Source: Planctomycetota bacterium
GTDB taxonomy: Bacteria > Planctomycetota > Planctomycetia > Pirellulales > Pirellulaceae
DNA: 9,841 nucleotides
Direction: 5' to 3'
Assembly: GCA_024274855.1 (NCBI GenBank)
Contig: JAJSAJ010000061.1
Coordinates: forward strand, 1 to 9,841
Positions within the stretch are counted from its first letter, which is position 1, and every line of letters starts with the position of its first letter. The position numbers and the translations under genes are program-made. Below, piece by piece: positions 6,185-9,841 of the stretch. The notes beneath the pieces were generated by a model. That model was not told where the DNA came from. It was given only the letters and a program-made list of their open reading frames with translations, and made no database searches.

Positions 6185-7987
6185 CTATTTCACCTTGAAA
6201 GGTTCCAGCGTCACTGTCTTGCCGGCATCGAGTCCGTCGGGCAATTGGACGACGTGATGCCACTTGTGTACGTTCGCAGCAGAAGTCCGCGTCGTAGAAT
6301 CAGTGATCTGGAGATCGACTGTTACGCGTGCCGGCTTGTTTTCCGGATTGGCGATAGAGATTGCATAGGTATCCTTCTCCTTGCGCACGAGCAACAAGCA
6401 CGGTCTGTCAACCTGCACGACGGTGTCTGGCTGCAACGTGCACTGTCCGGCCGCGTAGAATGCAACTCCGCCTATCCGCAAACGCTCATTCCACACAGCT
6501 TGCTGACTCCGCGTATTGGCAACAATGCGCACCGGCACATCATAGGTCGCTGTCAGTTGTTTCAGGGAAATCGCCGGTAACACCGCGTAAGCATACGACG
6601 CGTTGGTCGGGCGCATTCCATGATCGATTGTCGCCAGAAACACATCACGTGTTACTTGTTGACTCGAGGCACGCTGGTTGATCAGGTGCCAGCTTCCGGA
6701 CTGGGCATCGTTGCGGAGGTTCACGCCCGTACGATCCAGAAACAGATAGGCGATCCTGTCATGCCAGATCCAGGCCGGCGCGGGAATGGTCCGCGTTCCC
6801 CGATCGATCTTTTGCACAAGGCGGCCATCTGAGACAAACACGTTGCCGTTCAGCAGACATTGGTTCAATGTAGTGACCACGGCGTGTTCCGGATCACTGC
6901 ACGAGATCCCCGCACCCAGGCAGACAATCTGCTCATCAAAAAAGAACCAGCTCTTGCGGGCCTCGAGTTGTTTGTAGGCAAAGTCCATCGCTGCAAGGCC
7001 ATAGGCTCCATCCGACACGCCGCCGACGAATGTGCGGCTGCCATTGTGACGCGGCGAGCCCTGGAGTTTCGGGATTTGCACGGCTGTTGTGCCTGGGATG
7101 GTTTGCCAGTTCCAGACGGGGAATATTCCCGCATATTCTCGTCCGGTTTGCATGGTGATCTGGCAGCCGTCGGCCAGGTGATGGCTCTTTAGGCCTTCGC
7201 CATTGGCCGGCCCATCGGTATTGGCAATTCGTTGTGAGACCATGCGCGCCGATGCATAAAAACCTTTGCGATGATGCGTCATGAAATCGGATCGCCAAAA
7301 GTGCCTGTTTCCTTCGAGCGGTGGGGCAGGGCGTCCCAAGGCGCGATCCTGAAGAGCCTGAAACTCGTCGGAACGCTCATCCGTGACTTGAAGCATGGCT
7401 GTTGCCGCTCGACTCAGATACCTCGCGTCCTGATTCCGTCTGGTCAGTTCGCGTCCTTCGGCTCCGAAATCGGTTGCGCTGCCACGTGCCATCCACTGGC
7501 TGCCGTCCAGGATCAGGCTTGAAAGTGTGCGAAGGATCGGTTCGGGAAATGCCATATTCGTGCCGCGAACGGCCACGGCCAAGTGCGAGCAATCACTGAC
7601 GAACGCGGCACCATAGCCGTGATTATACAGGCAGGGCCCGTGTTGGTGAAAACTGGAGTCGGCTTGAATCCCTTCCGATTCCGTCACTTGGATTTCCTGG
7701 GCGATCCGGCGATAGGCCTTTCGGACAAGGTCTTCGTCATTCTCAAGGATTGCTCGGATTGCCGTCGTCTCGGTGACCCAGACCAGATTCTGGCCGGTCA
7801 TGCCAATTGTCGCACGTGAAACGATCTTCAATCCGCGGGTGCGTTGCTGGTCGGACAGGTCGTTGTCCAGCATCAGCAACAGTGAACTCATTGCGCGCGG
7901 AACGCCAATCTTGTTCCACCACCAATTCGGATTCTGGAAGTCGTGCGAGAGCCAATAGTCGAGCCCCTTGAGCAACGCTGTGTGCAA
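6185..7987 (-). CDS. Polysaccharide lyase family 8 (chondroitin/hyaluronate lyase-like), main part after an in-frame stop
   Basis: 600 residues from a TTG that directly follows a TAA; the frame is the same as the N-terminal piece at 7991-8338, so both were one gene of about 717 codons. Features in order: NWWWNKIGVPR (residues 21-31, end of the alpha/alpha toroid entrance), TGQNLVW with Asn67, SFHQHGPCLYNHGYG with His116 and Tyr125 (the nine-residue spacing of the catalytic His-Tyr pair in PL8), and GREL with Arg179. The central beta region contains ARMVSQRIANTDGPANGEGL, HHLADG and GIFPVWNWQTIPGTTA, followed by the C-terminal beta domain to residue 600. PL8 enzymes eliminate uronic-acid polysaccharides such as chondroitin, hyaluronan or xanthan; the substrate cannot be told from the sequence. 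All catalytic residues are present, so apart from the stop the enzyme looks intact. It ends with TAG at 6185-6187. Confidence 0.9.
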   Translation of the reverse strand: MHTALLKGLDYWLSHDFQNPNWWWNKIGVPRAMSSLLLMLDNDLSDQQRTRGLKIVSRATIGMTGQNLVWVTETTAIRAILENDEDLVRKAYRRIAQEIQVTESEGIQADSSFHQHGPCLYNHGYGAAFVSDCSHLAVAVRGTNMAFPEPILRTLSSLILDGSQWMARGSATDFGAEGRELTRRNQDARYLSRAATAMLQVTDERSDEFQALQDRALGRPAPPLEGNRHFWRSDFMTHHRKGFYASARMVSQRIANTDGPANGEGLKSHHLADGCQITMQTGREYAGIFPVWNWQTIPGTTAVQIPKLQGSPRHNGSRTFVGGVSDGAYGLAAMDFAYKQLEARKSWFFFDEQIVCLGAGISCSDPEHAVVTTLNQCLLNGNVFVSDGRLVQKIDRGTRTIPAPAWIWHDRIAYLFLDRTGVNLRNDAQSGSWHLINQRASSQQVTRDVFLATIDHGMRPTNASYAYAVLPAISLKQLTATYDVPVRIVANTRSQQAVWNERLRIGGVAFYAAGQCTLQPDTVVQVDRPCLLLVRKEKDTYAISIANPENKPARVTVDLQITDSTTRTSAANVHKWHHVVQLPDGLDAGKTVTLEPFKVK

Positions 7988-8338
7988 TTACCTATCTCCA
8001 GCGTTTGGCGACGTCGAGGATTTGTAAGCGCAAGCCATATCCAACAGGTGTGACAAATGTCTGTAGGTCTTCCATCCGCTCCGAGTGCGATCTTCGTAGT
8101 CAACATCCGGCCAACTGCCATCGGCACGCTGCGATTTCGCCGCTGACCTCGCACGACGAGAATTGGGTGACTTCAACAGTCCGTCAAGCAGGCGTTTACG
8201 AACCAGTTGCAGGTCCGTTGCCCGAGGTGGACGGCCATTCTCGGCGGTGACCTCGCCCGACACCAGTCCCAGGAAGGCCGAAAGGACCGGCAGCAGAATA
8301 CCGGCCAGGGCAACGCGGACCCGAGCGTGTTTGCGCAT
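7988..8338 (-). CDS. N-terminal part of the PL8 lyase: signal peptide and first toroid helices, ends at premature TAA
   Basis: 116 residues from the ATG at 8336-8338, with a weak AAGG ribosome site nine bases upstream. Residues 1-32 form a signal peptide (basic MRKHARVR, hydrophobic VALAGILLPVLSAFLGLV, cleavage likely after EVTA), so the enzyme is exported. The mature part has LVRKRLLDGLL, ADGSWPDVDYEDRTRSGW and HLSHLLDMACAYKSS, which are the usual first helices of a PL8 toroid. The TAA at 7988-7990 interrupts the frame; the next codons (LHTALLKGLDYWL) carry on the domain without loss. The corresponding family position is variable and often Glu, Lys or Gln, so a single base change would explain the stop. 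Alone this piece has no activity. Confidence 0.8.
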   Translation of the reverse strand: MRKHARVRVALAGILLPVLSAFLGLVSGEVTAENGRPPRATDLQLVRKRLLDGLLKSPNSRRARSAAKSQRADGSWPDVDYEDRTRSGWKTYRHLSHLLDMACAYKSSTSPNAGDR

Positions 8339-8566
8339 GGTATGGGGCCTTGAGGTGGGGGGACAGGCAGGTAATCAGTCGTACGGATGGGGGCGTGGGT
8401 GGCCAAACGGTACGTCGAATGCCACCATCCGGCCCCCACGGATTTGATCCGTGGGGGCGAACGTGTTGTCAGCAGGGATGCGTCTCAGCCGGTGTTCGCT
8501 TGAACGCTTTGACTCTGGCCGCGTCCGCGCGAAGTCGGTTCCAGCATCCTCGGCAGTTTGTGAAGG
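8339..8566. other. Gap between aldolase and PL8 lyase genes
   Basis: 228 nt with no supported gene. It holds the perfect hairpin at 8432-8458 and the weak ribosome site of the lyase. The length and hairpin suggest that the aldolase and the lyase are separate transcription units. Confidence 0.5.
8432..8458 (-). terminator. Perfect 12-bp GC-rich hairpin after the aldolase gene
   Basis: GCCCCCACGGAT (8432-8443), a 3-nt centre TTG, then ATCCGTGGGGGC (8447-8458): twelve perfect pairs, eight or more of them G-C. It lies about 110 nt past the aldolase stop codon. Neither side has a T-run, so it is not a classical intrinsic terminator. It could still stop or protect the 3' end of the aldolase transcript, or be one copy of a dispersed palindrome. 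Confidence 0.45.
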
Positions 8567-9019
8567 TCAGTTACGGTTCATGGCGTTCAGGTCTTCGAAC
8601 GCCCTGATAAGACGCTCGACCATCGACTTCTCCCCCGCTCGCAACCATTTGCGCGGATCGTAGTATTTCTTGTTCGGCTTGTCCGCACCATCCGGATTGC
8701 CGATCTGGCCCTGCAGGTAGTCATGGAACTCGACGACATATTTTCGCACGCCGTCCCAAGTCGCCCATTGGGTATCGGTGTCGATGTTCATCTTGATCAC
8801 GCCGTACGAAATGGCTTCGCGAATATCTTCGCGACTGGACCCCGAGCCTCCGTGAAACACGAAGCTGACCGGGCGTTCACCAGTCTTGAGTGTCTCCTGG
8901 ATATAACGTTGTGAGTTGTCCAGGATCTTTGGTGTCAGCTTGACATTGCCCGGTTTGTAGACACCGTGAACATTGCCGAACGAAGCCGCGATCGTGAACT
9001 TGTCGCTGATTTTCATCAA
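8567..9019 (-). CDS. fbaA: Class II fructose-bisphosphate aldolase, C-terminal part after an in-frame TAG
   Basis: 150 residues from a TTG at 9019; the frame is open from 9031 (AYQR precedes it) and matches the upstream piece at 9035-9637. It contains KFTIAASFGNVHGVYKPGNV with the zinc ligand His (224 in the joined protein, His226 in E. coli FbaA), FVFHGGSGSS with the second metal/substrate His, and MNIDTDTQWATWDG, the Asn/Asp substrate loop. It ends in FEDLNAMN, as aldolases of the long class IIA type do. The joined protein would be 356 residues against 359 in E. coli. It cleaves fructose-1,6-bisphosphate to glyceraldehyde-3-phosphate and dihydroxyacetone phosphate in glycolysis and gluconeogenesis. 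The TTG is most likely not a real start. Confidence 0.85.
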   Translation of the reverse strand: MMKISDKFTIAASFGNVHGVYKPGNVKLTPKILDNSQRYIQETLKTGERPVSFVFHGGSGSSREDIREAISYGVIKMNIDTDTQWATWDGVRKYVVEFHDYLQGQIGNPDGADKPNKKYYDPRKWLRAGEKSMVERLIRAFEDLNAMNRN

Positions 9020-9031
9020 ACGCTGGTAGGC

Positions 9032-9637
9032 CTAGGCGACGTCCTGCGGTTGGGTGTAGAGTGCGGAGTTGTCGATGCTGGTATTGTCGACACCGTCCTC
9101 CTCGCCGCCGGTGACGCCCAGTTCGATTTCGAGCGTCATGCCAATCTTGCTCATGCGAGCCAGATAGGTTTCGCAGGTTGCGATATTGGCCTCGAGTGAA
9201 TCGGCGGATAAGTCCAACATGTGTGAACTGAACAGTGACTGACCGGTCTGCTCGAAACGCTGCTCGCCGGCGTCCAGCATGCCGTCGATCCATGGCAACA
9301 GTTTGCGCGAGGCGTGATCGGTGTGCAGGATCACCGCAACCCCATAAGCTTCGGCCATGGCGTGCACGTGTTGAGCCCCCGATATGGCTCCGATCACCAT
9401 CGCCTGATCCGATGAACAACCTTGACCGGCGAAAAAGCCGGCACCACCGCTGGAAAACTGGATGATCACCGGTGATTTGGCTGTTGCCGCTGCCTCAAGA
9501 ACCGCGTTGGCCGAGTTCGTGCCGACCACGTTGACGGCAGGTATCGCAAAACTGTTTTCCTTCGCCAGTTGCAATACTTGTTGTACCGCGTCACCCGTGA
9601 GGACACCCGGTTTTACAATATCCAGTACACCTGACAT
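9032..9637 (-). CDS. fbaA: Class II fructose-bisphosphate aldolase, N-terminal part, ends at in-frame TAG
   Basis: 201 residues from the ATG at 9635-9637, with AAGGAG eight bases upstream. It carries FAIPAVNVVGTNSANAVLEA, PVIIQFSSGGAGFFAG, ILHTDHASRKLLPWIDGMLD with Asp107/His108 (catalytic Asp109 and zinc His110 in E. coli) and LEIELGVTGGEEDGVDN with Glu172 (zinc ligand Glu174). The frame meets TAG at 9032-9034 after LYTQPQDVA. In E. coli the same place reads QPEDVDYAY, so the TAG stands exactly where Tyr204 is, with no insertion or deletion on either side. A TAC or TAT to TAG change would explain it. If real, this enzyme would lose two of its metal-binding regions; if the genome has no other aldolase, the stop is probably an error or is read through. 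Confidence 0.88.
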   Translation of the reverse strand: MSGVLDIVKPGVLTGDAVQQVLQLAKENSFAIPAVNVVGTNSANAVLEAAATAKSPVIIQFSSGGAGFFAGQGCSSDQAMVIGAISGAQHVHAMAEAYGVAVILHTDHASRKLLPWIDGMLDAGEQRFEQTGQSLFSSHMLDLSADSLEANIATCETYLARMSKIGMTLEIELGVTGGEEDGVDNTSIDNSALYTQPQDVA

Positions 9638-9645
9638 TCCGTTGG

Positions 9646-9651
9646 CTCCTT
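9646..9651 (-). promoter_or_regulatory. Ribosome binding site of the aldolase gene
   Basis: AAGGAG on the minus strand, eight bases from the ATG at 9637. This canonical site fixes the start and shows that the aldolase 5' end is undamaged. I see no convincing -35/-10 pair in 9652-9778. Confidence 0.7.
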
Positions 9652-9778
9652 GTGTGGAACTAGACGCCTGTCACAAAGCCGAAAGGGGAAGCGGAAACAG
9701 TCGGGGTTTAGCATCCAGATCGGCCGTCTTGCGACGGGCTGTAAAATGCCTCGCCATTTAGGGGGGAGGCGGAAAAAC

Positions 9779-9826
9779 ATGCCGGCTCGGATTACGTTTG
9801 CCGCGAGCGGGCTGAGCTACTGGTAG
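9779..9826 (+). other. Possible start of a divergent gene, broken or truncated at the window edge
   Basis: An ATG at 9779 follows a strong purine-rich site (GGGAGGCGG, 9764-9772) by six bases, which looks like a real translation start divergent from the aldolase. The frame gives MPARITFAASGLSYW and then a TAG at 9824-9826. A neighbouring frame (9814 to the edge) reads ELLVGIVIV, like the hydrophobic start of type IV prepilin-like proteins (ELLV.I.I). A frameshift here, as seen elsewhere in the window, could join the two. Too little sequence remains to decide. Confidence 0.2.
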
Positions 9827-9841
9827 GAATTGTGATCGTCC

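Noticed and set aside
7988..9034. Reassignment of TAG and TAA to tyrosine
   Set aside because: TAG fits Tyr in the aldolase, but the lyase position is not expected to be Tyr, and the lyase itself appears to end normally at a TAG (6185-6187). A general recoding is not supported by this window alone.

Overview
The gene families point to a planctomycete-type bacterium (inference from gene content, not from a marker gene). They are a serine/threonine kinase with a transmembrane helix, a coiled-coil linker and a long WD40 propeller; a formylglycine-generating-enzyme-like (FGE/SUMF1) domain protein; an ECF-type sigma remnant next to the kinase; and a secreted PL8 polysaccharide lyase. The DNA is moderately GC-rich. 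I saw no tRNA, rRNA, CRISPR array or recognisable transposase.

Layout. 1-890 (+): the C-terminal part of an FGE-like protein that enters from the left edge. It converges with two small minus-strand genes (897-1142, resembling a small family with an RH..GDWGD..ED motif, and 1199-1384, unknown). 1385-1841 holds no convincing gene. 1842-5163 (-) was once a single kinase-TM-coiled coil-WD40 gene with an uncharacterised C-terminal domain. It now lacks its kinase N-lobe and has a frameshift near 3882. 5161-5697 is a scrap yard: a piece of an ECF-type sigma factor (-), a possible cyclase tail (+) and an imperfect palindrome. 5694-5996 (-) encodes a small exported protein whose stop codon lies inside that palindrome. 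6185-8338 (-) is a PL8 lyase split by one in-frame TAA. 8567-9637 (-) is a class II fructose-bisphosphate aldolase split by one in-frame TAG. A possible divergent gene start sits at the right edge.

The most notable signal is the cluster of coding lesions. Two otherwise collinear genes (aldolase and PL8 lyase) each carry a single nonsense codon with no other visible damage, and the kinase/WD40 gene has a one-base frame change. Base-call or assembly error, real decay, and stop-codon readthrough all remain possible; reads over 3865-3885, 7985-7992 and 9030-9036 would decide. I found no clear new defence or biosynthetic system. The most system-like element is the kinase/WD40 receptor with its C-terminal domain of unknown function, next to a sigma-factor fragment.
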